Program-made: the position numbers and the translations under genes
In this document: piece after piece, positions 1-9,484 of the stretch
Numbering within the stretch: position 1 is the first letter of the stretch
How the letters are laid out: the number at the start of each line of letters is the position of its first letter
Notes under the pieces: generated by a model
What the model saw: only the letters and a program-made list of their open reading frames with translations
Database searches by the model: none
Told to the model about the DNA's origin: nothing
Assembly: GCF_007830545.1 (NCBI RefSeq)
Contig: NZ_VLLF01000008.1
Location: 186,001-250,000 of the forward strand
From: Roseibium hamelinense
Lineage (GTDB): Bacteria; Pseudomonadota; Alphaproteobacteria; Rhizobiales; Stappiaceae
Direction of reading: 5' to 3'
Length of the DNA: 64,000 nt

Positions 1-327
1 AGCGAATATGCCACCCCATATGCCAAGCACACAGCCCCAATACGCCGCCCTCTTGGTGAGTTTGGCAATCGTCGCACCGATGTTTCTACGCTGTTTTTTC
101 CGCTTTGCTTGGCGGCGTTTAGATCCGGATCTAGTGCGGACCGGGCGTTTTGTCCCCTTCTTGGCAGTGCCAGCCGCTTTTTTCCGGGGCGTGACTTTTT
201 TCTTTTTGCTGGGAGATTTAGGCGCACCTGGTCTGTCCTGCTGCGTCGGCCGCAGGTTAAGTGTGCTTGCGCTCTCCCCGTCGAAACGAGGTTCAATACG
301 CGCTGGCCGCCGAGGCTTTCGCGTCAT
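1..327 (-). CDS. Class A penicillin-binding protein (PBP1A type), N-terminal fragment
   Basis: The reverse strand is open from an ATG at 325-327 to the window edge, 109 codons with no stop. The first ~92 residues are very rich in Lys and Arg, with runs such as KKKKVTPRKKAAGTAKKGTKR, and are followed by the start of a hydrophobic segment (RAAYWGCVLGIWGGIFA). A long basic cytoplasmic tail leading into one N-terminal membrane anchor is typical of alphaproteobacterial bifunctional transglycosylase/transpeptidase PBPs, which polymerise and cross-link peptidoglycan. The catalytic domains lie outside the window, so the family call rests on tail architecture alone and another single-anchor protein is possible. 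Confidence 0.5.
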   Translation of the reverse strand, partial: MTRKPRRPARIEPRFDGESASTLNLRPTQQDRPGAPKSPSKKKKVTPRKKAAGTAKKGTKRPVRTRSGSKRRQAKRKKQRRNIGATIAKLTKRAAYWGCVLGIWGGIFA

Positions 328-506
328 GCGTACTCAAAATCCCAAAATACACCTGCCCCCGTAGGCGACCCGCCTTGACGATAGAATGCGGCAATTTAAG
401 GGGGCGTTAAGGCTTGTCACTTCGCCATAGCAATGAACCATCTAACAGTGGATATAATGGTGGTCCCAAACCGCGGGATTAAAGGCTTGTAAGAAGGAAA
501 ACATAC

Positions 507-815
507 ATGCCAAAGGCTTATTGGATTGCGCGCGTCGATGTGACGGACCCTGATGCCTACAAAAACTATGTTGACGGTGCGGCCGCTGCATTCGAAAAAT
601 TTGGCGCGCGATTTCTCGCAAGGGGCGGCACCGTAACTCGGTTTGAAGGCGAGGCGCGTGCGCGGAACGTCGTTATTGAGTTCAAAGATAGTGAAACGGC
701 CTTGGCCTGCTTCAATTCGCCGGAGTATCAGGCCGCACGCACCCATCGGCTGCCAGCATCAGAGGCGGATATTATTCTCGTTGAAGGTTATGAAGGCCCA
801 CAGCCTGGTAATTGA
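507..815 (+). CDS. DUF1330 family protein
   Basis: A 102-residue protein that matches the small ferredoxin-like (dimeric alpha-beta barrel) DUF1330 family along its whole length: the start PKAYWIARVDVTDPDAYKNY, the central FGARFLARGG, and the end VVIEFKDSETALACFNSPEYQ. The biochemical role of the family is not established. A Shine-Dalgarno-like AAGAAGGAAA lies just before the ATG. It stands alone, convergent with the olsB-like gene that ends 25 bp further on. No signal peptide or membrane segment is visible. Confidence 0.85.
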   Translation: MPKAYWIARVDVTDPDAYKNYVDGAAAAFEKFGARFLARGGTVTRFEGEARARNVVIEFKDSETALACFNSPEYQAARTHRLPASEADIILVEGYEGPQPGN

Positions 816-839
816 TCTCCGGTGCCGGGCCGCTCAGCG

Positions 840-1781
840 TCAGCTTGCGTAGCGGCTCGCATCTGCCCCGTAATAATTCACATAACGTGAGTTGAGTTCT
901 GACACCGGCATGAGGATCAACACATCCGTCGTGCCGAATTGATGATCAATCACCGCGCCGTCACCTACAAACGCACCTAACCGAAGATAGCCCTTGATCA
1001 GAGGCGGTAAAGCGCGGAGCGCTTCTTTGGCGTTCAGTTGATCGTTCGGGATCCTGTCCATATCAACGAACAGTTCAGGCAATGCGCGTACCCGCCAATT
1101 TTCGGGTGCGCGCGCTGTAGCATGCAGAAATGACAGCTGAGTTGCCATCTCGTCCGGATTGGTGCCGGGAATGGACGCACAACCCAACATGACATCGATG
1201 TTGTGCATGAGTATGTAGGACCAAACACCGTGCCACAGCAGCTCAACGGTTTTCTTGTTCCGATAAGGCTTCAAAACGCAAGACCGGCCGAGTTCCAAAA
1301 ACCGTTTTCCCGGATTAGCGTCGATCAGCGGCTGGATGTCATATTCGCCAGCCGTGTAAAAGCCGTCATGCATGTTAGCGATTTCTTGACGGAGCAACCG
1401 ATACGTACCGACAATTTCGGGCTTTAGGCGTCCTAGCTTGTTCCGTTTGAGTGACGAATGGTCAATCACCAGCATGTGGTCGCAAATCGCGTCAAACGGG
1501 TCAACGTCGCGATGTGTGGCGAGGGTTCGCGCATCTGCGATTGCCGACATTTCCTCGTAGAAGACCTGATAGCGTAGCCGCTGCGCTTTCTTGACCTCTT
1601 TGAAATTGCGGGCCAACCGCACTTCAAGCGGACCGATCCTTCCAAGGCTGTCTTGGATACGAAGGGGCGTCTCTCTGCGCACGGCGGCGGCTGGTGCCAC
1701 GCCGGCGTATGGGAGTGGGCGCGCCAGCGGCGCAAACTTTCGAACCAGTTTCCTCGGCGAAAAAATGCCCGACCGCATCAT
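840..1781 (-). CDS. olsB: L-ornithine N-alpha-acyltransferase (OlsB type)
   Basis: A 313-residue GNAT-fold acyltransferase. OlsB enzymes transfer a 3-hydroxyacyl chain from acyl-ACP to ornithine, giving lyso-ornithine lipid, the first step of the phosphate-free ornithine membrane lipids. Visible signature: a substrate-handling N-terminal part RLRYQVFYEEMSA (residues ~69-80), the core strand IVGTYRLLRQE (~123-133) and FLELGRSCVLKPYRNK (~161-176), as in the OlsB/hemolysin-like acyltransferase family. The first ~45 residues are a poorly conserved basic leader. The partner O-acyltransferase OlsA is not adjacent, which is common. Ornithine-lipid synthesis is often induced by phosphate starvation, but no pho box was recognised here. 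Confidence 0.85.
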   Translation of the reverse strand: MMRSGIFSPRKLVRKFAPLARPLPYAGVAPAAAVRRETPLRIQDSLGRIGPLEVRLARNFKEVKKAQRLRYQVFYEEMSAIADARTLATHRDVDPFDAICDHMLVIDHSSLKRNKLGRLKPEIVGTYRLLRQEIANMHDGFYTAGEYDIQPLIDANPGKRFLELGRSCVLKPYRNKKTVELLWHGVWSYILMHNIDVMLGCASIPGTNPDEMATQLSFLHATARAPENWRVRALPELFVDMDRIPNDQLNAKEALRALPPLIKGYLRLGAFVGDGAVIDHQFGTTDVLILMPVSELNSRYVNYYGADASRYAS

Positions 1782-1961
1782 CGATGTCAGGTCCCTATGT
1801 GCTTTGTTGTATCACGAACGTTATCCGCTCGCGCTATTTGGCCCATCGTGCCTTTTTGTGTTTGCCGTGACAAGGATTGTCAGATCTTGAAGTCCGCCAC
1901 GCACAGCCGTAGACCATAGTTTTCCGACAAATACGTGACATTGAGAAGACGCCTTGCATAC

Positions 1962-1975
1962 TGGTATTAATACCA
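1962..1975. promoter_or_regulatory. Perfect palindrome TGGTATTAATACCA
   Basis: A 14-bp perfect palindrome in the 247-bp gap between the hybrid kinase gene (ends 2029, leftward) and olsB (starts 1781, leftward). It fits the general TGGT...ACCA form of GntR/FadR-like operators. It sits about 180 bp upstream of the olsB start, so it could control olsB. No regulator gene is next to it. Confidence 0.35.
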
Positions 1976-2028
1976 ATGGCAGCCGCGGTGAACACACTGT
2001 GGCTGCAAGGAAGTCTCGGTCGCGCTCC

Positions 2029-4458
2029 TCAGGAAAAATGCATCTTCGAACTGGATAGTGCCTGCAGTGCTTCCTGAATCGCGTCCGCTGTGAGCGGTTT
2101 TGTCAGATAGCCTGATGCTCCCGCTGCTTTGGCTCGCTCTCGCGCGTCCTGCATTACGTCGGCAGTAACCATCAGGACTGGGATTGGATCGCGCCCTTGT
2201 TTGGCCTCTCGCGCTCGGATCTGCGTAATTGCGTCAAGCCCATCAAGGCCCGGCATGTGCAGGTCCATTAAAATCGCATCGAACTCATGTTCCGCTGCGG
2301 CAGCAACAGCCTTCTCCCCATCGACAACAACCGTCGGTTCGTGGCCGAGTTTTCGCAGGAGCGCCTCACTCAGAAGCCGGTTGATGTCATTGTCCTCGGC
2401 AACGAGAAGCTTGAGGGGCCGGGCCGGCGCCAGCCGCCGAGTTGTCACGCCCGATACCGGCGTATTGTGTTCGCCGGCCACATCCCAAACGGCTTCGCCG
2501 TCCTTGGCTTCCAATAGACCGGAAATCACGCGGTTCAGGGTTTCCATGCGAACAGGGCGGATCAGATAAGCAGAGTAGCCGGCCTCGCGCAGCCGGTCGA
2601 GACGGTCGCGCTCGGATGGCGCGATCAGCACAATCGCCGGGGCATCAATTCCGCTGAGCCGGGCAGAGGCAAGCCAGCCGCCGCTGTCGGACACGGCACT
2701 GTTGTCGACCAAAATGATATCCGCCAAGGACAACAGGTCGGATAGATCATCAGCACCCGGCATACGAATGTCCACGCCAGCACCGTCAAGTCTCAACCGA
2801 TCCGCCAGCAATGGACATTCAATCCGGCTGTCGCTGACAAACACTATCCGTTTTCCCGAAAACGCAGGTGTGTGCGGGACCTCGGTTAGTTTTTCCGGAA
2901 TGGGTATCGTGACCCGGAACTGTGCACCCTGATTGGTGGTGGGTTCGGCGACGATCGTCCCGCCCATCAATCTAACAAGGCGCTGTGCGATCGCCAATCC
3001 AAGGCCTGTTCCGCCAAACTTCCGGGCCGGGCCGTGGTCGATTTGTTCAAACTCCATGAACAGGCGGCTTGCCTCATCTGGGTCAAAGCCAATGCCGGTA
3101 TCTCGGACTTTAAAGACGAGGTCAGTGCCGCCAGACACGTTCGCCTGGCCATCTATTTCAATGGCGACGCCGCCGTCATCTGTAAATTTCACGCCATTTC
3201 CTGTCAGGTTGAACAGGATCTGGCGCACCCGGATCGCGTCAACGGTCACCATTTCAGGCAACCGCGGATCGATACGCGTACCGATTTCTAGATCTTTGGC
3301 ATGTGCCTTTGGCGCAAGGAGTTCAACAACGCCTTCGGTCAATCCGGTCAGCCGGGTCGGCACGGCCTGAATGTCGAGTTTTCCTGCTTCGACCTTTGAG
3401 AAGTCTAGCACCTCATCAATCAACAGAAGCAAGGTGTCACCGGACGTTTCCAGCGCCTCAATGTAAGCCGACTGTTCCTTGGTTAGCCGGGTGTCGCGCA
3501 AAAGCGCGGTCATGCCGAGAATGCCGTTCAGCGGCGTGCGTATTTCGTGGCTGACCGTGGCCAGAAAACGCGATTTTGCCTCGCTTGAGCTTTCCGCCGA
3601 GCGACGAGCGGCCAACAGCTCTTCTTCCATCATCCGCCGGTCGGTCACGTCCCGCAGGACTGTTTGGACCATGGGTTGCTCAGTCACAGCATCGCGCACA
3701 CTTACATCGATCCGCGAATACCAGCGTGGGCCACGCGGAGTGTTCAGCTGCACGTCCCCGAACCCAAATCTTTTATGTGCTTCCAAGCTTTCGGTGCCTG
3801 CTTCGTCGGCTGGATCCGCACGGTCAATCAGCGGCAGGTTGATCGCCGACCCGATTTTGAGATTGTGTTCCGGCCCAAAGGCGTCATGCGCTGCTGCATT
3901 TGCATAAACGAGCGTCCCAGTCGGATCTCGGCGCAAAATGATGTCGCCGAGGCTCGACAGAATACCGGTGTTGCGCTCATCGGACTCGCGCAGTTCCCAC
4001 GCGCGGTCTTCCAGGTCTTCGCATCGTTCCATCAGCCGGCGGATCTTGTCATCCTTGGCCACCAGAGCCTGAGAGAGCCGTAACTGATCGTCCGCCAGAA
4101 GACGCCAAACAGCAAGGCCGCCAGCGAAAAATGCAAGGCCAAGGGCGGCCAGCCGCATGGTTTGGCTGCCACTGATCAGAAAGAATGAGCCTACAAACGC
4201 GATGACCAGACCGGCCAGTGCAGCGTGCTGTATCCATTTGCCAGGGGCATCAACCGGTTTATCGGTTTCCCGCCGTAGAACGGGAGCGGCGCCGTATTCA
4301 TGATCGGGCTCATGCCCGGATTCTGCGGACGGTCCTAGATCCGAATCGGATTTGGTGGCTGAATGCTCTTTGGATGTATCCGTATCCGGTCCGGAAAAGC
4401 TATGTACCGTTGTTTCAAAGCTCTTTTGTGCCAAGGCCAATACTCTCTCACGCAACAC
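2029..4458 (-). CDS. PAS-containing membrane hybrid histidine kinase
   Basis: An 809-residue sensor kinase. Order: a variable polar N-terminus; two membrane segments (~75-97 and ~101-121); a coiled coil; a PAS domain (~160-275); a dimerisation helix with phosphoacceptor His in FLATVSHEIRTPLNGILGM (His ~304); a HATPase domain with N-box NLTGNGVKFTDDGG and G-boxes DTGIGFD and KFGGTGLGLAIAQ; a degenerate receiver (~535-645); and an intact C-terminal receiver (~680-800: AEDND, MDLHMPG, MVTAD, YLTKP). The first receiver ends in YLIRP, with Arg in place of the conserved Lys, so it is probably a pseudo-receiver. There is no adjacent response regulator, so phosphate may pass to a distant Hpt protein. 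The signal sensed is unknown. Confidence 0.93.
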   Translation of the reverse strand: MLRERVLALAQKSFETTVHSFSGPDTDTSKEHSATKSDSDLGPSAESGHEPDHEYGAAPVLRRETDKPVDAPGKWIQHAALAGLVIAFVGSFFLISGSQTMRLAALGLAFFAGGLAVWRLLADDQLRLSQALVAKDDKIRRLMERCEDLEDRAWELRESDERNTGILSSLGDIILRRDPTGTLVYANAAAHDAFGPEHNLKIGSAINLPLIDRADPADEAGTESLEAHKRFGFGDVQLNTPRGPRWYSRIDVSVRDAVTEQPMVQTVLRDVTDRRMMEEELLAARRSAESSSEAKSRFLATVSHEIRTPLNGILGMTALLRDTRLTKEQSAYIEALETSGDTLLLLIDEVLDFSKVEAGKLDIQAVPTRLTGLTEGVVELLAPKAHAKDLEIGTRIDPRLPEMVTVDAIRVRQILFNLTGNGVKFTDDGGVAIEIDGQANVSGGTDLVFKVRDTGIGFDPDEASRLFMEFEQIDHGPARKFGGTGLGLAIAQRLVRLMGGTIVAEPTTNQGAQFRVTIPIPEKLTEVPHTPAFSGKRIVFVSDSRIECPLLADRLRLDGAGVDIRMPGADDLSDLLSLADIILVDNSAVSDSGGWLASARLSGIDAPAIVLIAPSERDRLDRLREAGYSAYLIRPVRMETLNRVISGLLEAKDGEAVWDVAGEHNTPVSGVTTRRLAPARPLKLLVAEDNDINRLLSEALLRKLGHEPTVVVDGEKAVAAAAEHEFDAILMDLHMPGLDGLDAITQIRAREAKQGRDPIPVLMVTADVMQDARERAKAAGASGYLTKPLTADAIQEALQALSSSKMHFS

Positions 4459-4600
4459 CGTTGAGGCCGATTCTCCATCAATATGCAGAGCAAGGCTTGA
4501 AAAAGCGTTTCATTGCTAAAAATAGCAATGGTTGTTCGCGAGGCTACACATAACCAAGTCTGCCGATTTTGGGTTAAAAGATCTTTTTTATATGCGTGCC

Positions 4601-6127
4601 TCAAGCCGCTTGACGTGCAAGATCTTTTCCCCGGTAGCTCAAAGCTTCTGCCAGATGTATGCGCGCGACACTGTCCTTGCCGTCAAGGTCTGCGAGAGTC
4701 CGTGCGAGTTTTAGAACCCTATGATATCCCCGAGCGCTTAGGGCAAGTTTTTCAGCGGCTTCACGTAAAAACCCCATCCCGGCCGCATCCGGCCGGGTCA
4801 CGGTTTCGATTGTGGATGCGGGCGCATTGGCATTCGTTGTTCCCGGCAATCCAAGGTTCAAATATCGCTCGCGCTGTATCTGCCGGGCTTTTGAGACCCT
4901 GACCGCAACCTTTCCGGACGGCTCGTTGTCGGATTGGCCGATAAGATCCATAGCGCTGACCGCCGGAACGTCGATCCGGATATCGATCCGGTCCAGCAGC
5001 GGTCCGGAGATCCGGGCCTGATACTCGCTCGCGCACCGCTCGCCACGCCGGCATTTATGCCCGGGTTCGCCCGCATGTCCGCAGCGGCACGGGTTCATCG
5101 CCGCGATGAACTGGATGCGCGCGGGATAGGTGACCCGGTGGTTGGCGCGGGCAATCACCGCCTCGCCGGTCTCCAGCGGTTGACGCAGGCTGTCGAGCAC
5201 TTGGGGATTGAATTCGGGCAATTCGTCCAAGAACAATACGCCGTTATGGGCCAGAGAAACTTCACCCGGTCTTGCACGCATGCCACCCCCGACCAGAGCG
5301 GCCATGGAGGCCGAATGATGTGGTGCGCGGAAGGGCCTCCGGTCTGTGAGGCGCCCGTCTGCCAACTCACCTGCGAGCGAGGCGATCATGGAGACTTCGA
5401 GCAGTTCCTTCGGCTGAAGCGGCGGCAGGATGGACGGCAATCGGCTGGCCAGCATGGATTTCCCGGCGCCAGGCGGACCAGTCATCAGCAGGTTGTGCCC
5501 ACCGGCGGCGGCAATCTCCAACGCGCGCTTGGCGCTTTCCTGCCCGCGGACATCCTTTAGGTCGGGAAGGCTGTCTGGTGCGGTCTGCAACTTCGGAGCC
5601 GGGCGGGAGAGCACCTGTGTACCCTTGAAGTGGTTGGCGAGCTGGATCAGCGAAACCGGGGCCAGGATGTCCATCTCGCTGTCGGCCCAGGCGGCCTCTC
5701 CGCCGCTGGCGGCCGGGCAAATCAGCCCCTTTCCGAGCGCATTCGCCCCGACAGCTGCAGGAAGAACCCCGCTGACCTCCGCCACCGATCCGTCGAGGCC
5801 AAGCTCGCCCAGGACCGCGTAGTCCGACAAGATATCTGCTGGAATGGCGCCAATCGCGGCCATAACGCCGAGGGCAATCGGCAGGTCGTAGTGAGAGCCT
5901 TCCTTGGGCAGGTCGGCGGGGGCGAGGTTTACTGTTACCCGTTTTGCCGGAAGGGCGAGGCCGGAGGCATGCAAGGCAGCGCGCACGCGCTCGCGGCTTT
6001 CTGCAACGGCCTTGTCCGGCAGGCCGACAATCGTGAAAGCCACCATGCCCGGCCCGACTTGCACCTGAACGTCAACCGGAACGGCTTCGATGCCGTGAAA
6101 GGCAAGTGTTGTGACCCGGCTGACCAT
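4601..6127 (-). CDS. YifB/ComM family Mg-chelatase-like AAA+ ATPase
   Basis: A 508-residue protein with the three-part YifB layout: an N-terminal ChlI/Lon-protease-like domain starting VSRVTTLAFHGIEAVPVDV, a central AAA+ Mg-chelatase ATPase (Walker A TGPPGAGKSML near residue 220, Walker B VLFLDELPEF), and a C-terminal Mg_chelatase_C domain (ARGYHRVLKLARTLADLDG) preceded by a Cys-rich NPCRCGHAGEPGHKCR. The homologue ComM is a helicase that extends heteroduplex during natural transformation; the role outside competent species is less clear. The reading frame runs 52 codons further upstream, but family similarity begins at the ATG at 6127, so I place the start there. Confidence 0.92.
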   Translation of the reverse strand: MVSRVTTLAFHGIEAVPVDVQVQVGPGMVAFTIVGLPDKAVAESRERVRAALHASGLALPAKRVTVNLAPADLPKEGSHYDLPIALGVMAAIGAIPADILSDYAVLGELGLDGSVAEVSGVLPAAVGANALGKGLICPAASGGEAAWADSEMDILAPVSLIQLANHFKGTQVLSRPAPKLQTAPDSLPDLKDVRGQESAKRALEIAAAGGHNLLMTGPPGAGKSMLASRLPSILPPLQPKELLEVSMIASLAGELADGRLTDRRPFRAPHHSASMAALVGGGMRARPGEVSLAHNGVLFLDELPEFNPQVLDSLRQPLETGEAVIARANHRVTYPARIQFIAAMNPCRCGHAGEPGHKCRRGERCASEYQARISGPLLDRIDIRIDVPAVSAMDLIGQSDNEPSGKVAVRVSKARQIQRERYLNLGLPGTTNANAPASTIETVTRPDAAGMGFLREAAEKLALSARGYHRVLKLARTLADLDGKDSVARIHLAEALSYRGKDLARQAA

Positions 6128-6361
6128 CGTGCTCTCAATTAATAAGTGTAATTTATTTTCATCACACTTTAAGCGAAGCGGCAAGTGCTGTGTTGAATGC
6201 GAATGATTGCTCTTTGTTTTGCACCAAAAACGCACGGAGTATGCTCTTCGGTGCTGGTCCCGGAGCGCAGGCTGGGGTGGCAAACCCGGTCAGACTGCCC
6301 GCATTCCGGCAAATTTACCTAAAAGCAGAAATGCCGCAAGGATCCGTACGGTTATGCTTGC

Positions 6362-9337
6362 CTAATGCGCTTCGTCCCAGTTGTCAGCGGCGCGGGCATC
6401 GACCTGGAGCGGGACGGAGAGTTTGAGGGCCGGGTCGCAGGCGTTTTCCATCACCTGCCGGATCACCGGGATCGTGTCCTCGACTTGGGGCTCTGGCACC
6501 TCGAAAATCAACTCGTCATGCACCTGTAGCAGCATCTGCGCATCCAGTTTCGATGACTGAAGCCGGTCTTCCATGCGCACCATGGCCCGGCGCAGGATGT
6601 CGGAGGCAGACCCCTGGATCGGGGCGTTGATCGCGGCGCGCTCATAAAAGGAGCGCATGTTTGGGTTCTTGGTGTTCACATCAGGATAATGCGCCTTGCG
6701 GCCGAAGATCGTGGTAACATAGCCGTTGGCATGCACCTGTTTCTTGGTCGCTTCCATATAGTCCTTGATGCCGGGAAAGCGCTCGAAATAGGTCTTGATG
6801 TAGTCGCCTGCCTCCCCGCGCGAGATGCCCAGCTGGTTGGCTAGGCCAAAGGCGGAAATGCCGTAAATGATGCCGAAGTTGATCGCCTTGGCCTGCCGCC
6901 GGACCATCGGGTCCATGCCCTCGATCGGCGTGCCGAACATTTCAGAGGCCGTCATGGCGTGGATGTCGAACCCGTCTTCGAACGCCTTTTTCAGCTGCGG
7001 AATATCCGCCATATGCGCCAGCACGCGCAGCTCGATCTGGCTGTAATCCGCAGAAATCAGCTTGTGGCCCTTCTCCGCCACGAAGGCCTTGCGGATCTTG
7101 CGCCCAGCAGCGGTGCGTACCGGAATGTTCTGAAGGTTCGGCTCCGAGGAGGACAGGCGCCCGGTGGTTGTGGCCGCAAGGGCATAGGACGTGTGGACGC
7201 GTTTCGTCTCCGGGTGAATGTACTCGGGCAGCGCGTCGGAATAGGTCGATTTCAGCTTGGAAAGCTGGCGCCACTCCACGATTTTCGAGGGCAGCTCGTG
7301 GCCTTCCGCCGCAAGGTCTTCCAGAACGGAGGCGGAAGTGGACCAGGCGCCGGTCTTGGTCTTCTTGCCGCCGGGCAGGCCCATCTTGCCGAACAGAATG
7401 TCGCCAAGCTGCTTGGGCGAGCCGATGTTGAAAGTTTCGCCGGCCAGGTCGTGAATTTCTGCTTCCAGCCCGGCCATGCCTTGCGCGAAGTCTCCGGAAA
7501 GGCGTGACAGCATCTGCCGGTCGACGGAAATGCCGCGCTGTTCCATGCGCGCCAGGACGGGCACCATCGGCCGTTCCAGTGTCTCGTAGACGGTCGCCAT
7601 CCGGTCCGACGCCAGACGGGGCTTGAGCACCTGCCAAAGGCGTAGTGTGACGTCGGCATCCTCCGCCGCATAGGCCGTGGCCTTGTCGATCACCACCTTG
7701 TCGAAGGTGATCATCGACTTGCCGGAGCCGCAGATCTCCTTGAACGGGATCGGCTTGTGGCCGAGCCAGCGCTCCGAGAGTTCGTCCATGCCGTTGCCGC
7801 CTTTGCCTGCATCGACCGTGTAGGACAGCAGCATGGTGTCATCGTACGGGGCTAAATCCACCCCGTAGCGGGTCATGACGAGCCAGTCATACTTGAGGTT
7901 TTGCGCGATCTTCAAAACCGCCGGATCTTCAAGCATGGGCTTGAGGATTTCGATCGCTTCTTTTAGCGGGATCTGGCCCTCGACCAGCGCACCGCCGCCC
8001 AGAAGATCGCCCTCCCCGTCCACATGGGCGAGCGGCACGTAGCAGGCCTTGCCGGGTGCAGTGGCAAGCGACAGGCCGACGAGTTCGGCCTGCATGGCAT
8101 CGAGCGAGGTGGTTTCGGTGTCAAACGCCACAAAGCCGGTCTCGTAGGCCTCCGCGACCCACTCTTTCAGCCTGCCGGTGGACATCACGGTTTCATAGGC
8201 GCTGGTATCAATGGTGGTATTGCGCGCCGCTTCCGCCCTGGCATTGGCCAGCGATTGCGGTGTCATGATGCCATCAGGGGCCGCTGCGCCCGCTCCGGAG
8301 GGTGTTGAGCCTTCAGTGCTGCCGCCGCTGCTTCCGGAACGCTCCGCCTGCCGTCCCTTGTGATCGGGAACGTCCCAACCCGGAACGTCGAAATCCTCCG
8401 GTTCGATATTGGCAAGGTCCGCACCCGTGGTCTCCGCCACGCGTTTGGTCAGCGTGGTGAAGCTCATGGCTTTCAGGAAACCGACTGCCTTCGGTCCGTC
8501 GATCTCCGTCACCGACAAGTTGCCGACGGGCACGTCAACCGGCACGTCGTCCTTCAAGGTGACAAGCTGCCTGGAGATCCGCGCCTGTTCGGCGAACTCG
8601 ATCAGGTTCTCCCGACGCTTTTTCTGTTTGATCGTGTCGGCTTGAGCGAGCAGGGTTTCCAGATCGCCGAATTCCTCGATCAGGAGGGCGGCCGTCTTCA
8701 GGCCGATCCCGGGTACGCCGGGCACGTTGTCGACACTGTCCCCGGCCAGCGACTGGACCTCGATCACCTTGTCCGGGCCGACACCAAATTTTTCAAAGAC
8801 TTCCGCTTCGCCGAAGGTCTTGTTCTTCATGGTGTCGATCATGCCGACCTTCGGTCCGATCAGCTGCATGAGGTCCTTGTCACCGGAGACGATGGTCACG
8901 CGTGCGCCCTGCGCTGCCGCCTGGCGCGCATAGGTCGCGATCAGGTCGTCGGCCTCAAAGCCTTCCTGCTCGATGCAGTGGACGGAAAAGGCGCGGGTCG
9001 CCTGCCGGATCAGGCCGAACTGCGGCACCAGATCTTCCGGCGGCTCCGGCCGCTGCGCCTTGTAGTCCGAATAGATCTCGTTCCGGAACGTCTGCGCCGA
9101 GTGGTCGAAGATCACCGCGAAATGGGTCGGCTCGTCGCCCTCTTCCGGGGTCAGGCCTTCCTGCAGCAGCTTCCACAGCATATTGCAAAAGCCCGAAACG
9201 GCGCCCACCGGCAAGCCATCCGACTTGCGCGTCAGCGGCGGCAGCGCGTGATAGGCGCGGAAGATAAAGGTGGAGCCGTCAACCAGGATCAGGTGGTCAT
9301 CAGCGGTGAGGGCGGAGGCAGATTTTTGTGTCGACAT
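6362..9337 (-). CDS. polA: DNA polymerase I
   Basis: A 991-residue full-length polymerase I. It has an N-terminal 5'-3' exonuclease (LILVDGSTFIFRAYHALPPL at the start, SGDKDLMQL, QSLAGDSVDNVPGVPGIG), a 3'-5' exonuclease domain with an apparently intact acidic motif FVAFDTETTSLDA and AAEDADVTLRL, and a polymerase domain with SADYSQIELRVLAHM (motif A), RRQAKAINFGIIYG (motif B) and LLQVHDELIFEVP (motif C). It fills gaps during lagging-strand synthesis and excision repair. A low-complexity Ser/Gly-rich linker (about residues 335-355) separates the two exonuclease domains. The gene stands alone. Confidence 0.98.
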   Translation of the reverse strand: MSTQKSASALTADDHLILVDGSTFIFRAYHALPPLTRKSDGLPVGAVSGFCNMLWKLLQEGLTPEEGDEPTHFAVIFDHSAQTFRNEIYSDYKAQRPEPPEDLVPQFGLIRQATRAFSVHCIEQEGFEADDLIATYARQAAAQGARVTIVSGDKDLMQLIGPKVGMIDTMKNKTFGEAEVFEKFGVGPDKVIEVQSLAGDSVDNVPGVPGIGLKTAALLIEEFGDLETLLAQADTIKQKKRRENLIEFAEQARISRQLVTLKDDVPVDVPVGNLSVTEIDGPKAVGFLKAMSFTTLTKRVAETTGADLANIEPEDFDVPGWDVPDHKGRQAERSGSSGGSTEGSTPSGAGAAAPDGIMTPQSLANARAEAARNTTIDTSAYETVMSTGRLKEWVAEAYETGFVAFDTETTSLDAMQAELVGLSLATAPGKACYVPLAHVDGEGDLLGGGALVEGQIPLKEAIEILKPMLEDPAVLKIAQNLKYDWLVMTRYGVDLAPYDDTMLLSYTVDAGKGGNGMDELSERWLGHKPIPFKEICGSGKSMITFDKVVIDKATAYAAEDADVTLRLWQVLKPRLASDRMATVYETLERPMVPVLARMEQRGISVDRQMLSRLSGDFAQGMAGLEAEIHDLAGETFNIGSPKQLGDILFGKMGLPGGKKTKTGAWSTSASVLEDLAAEGHELPSKIVEWRQLSKLKSTYSDALPEYIHPETKRVHTSYALAATTTGRLSSSEPNLQNIPVRTAAGRKIRKAFVAEKGHKLISADYSQIELRVLAHMADIPQLKKAFEDGFDIHAMTASEMFGTPIEGMDPMVRRQAKAINFGIIYGISAFGLANQLGISRGEAGDYIKTYFERFPGIKDYMEATKKQVHANGYVTTIFGRKAHYPDVNTKNPNMRSFYERAAINAPIQGSASDILRRAMVRMEDRLQSSKLDAQMLLQVHDELIFEVPEPQVEDTIPVIRQVMENACDPALKLSVPLQVDARAADNWDEAH

Positions 9338-9484
9338 GGCGCGGATATTGACGGTTGAGCGTCATCTATGAAAGCCCGCAATGAAAAAAAGAGCCAATAA
9401 GTTGGTGAGTTCTGGCTTGATCAACATGCTATAGATTGGTTGTGTTGCGGGTCCTTGTACGAGCTTAGAATGTGAGAATAAGTT

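Noticed and set aside
1979..2008. GCAGCC/GGCTGC inverted repeat after the hybrid kinase
   Set aside because: Only 6-bp arms with a long loop and no T-tract; too weak to call a terminator.
4934..5560. 208-codon frame antisense to the YifB gene
   Set aside because: It mirrors the conserved ATPase core; no independent support.
8360..9358. 332-codon open frame antisense to polA
   Set aside because: It mirrors the conserved polA 5'-3' exonuclease coding frame; GC-rich codon bias produces long antisense frames. No domain recognised.
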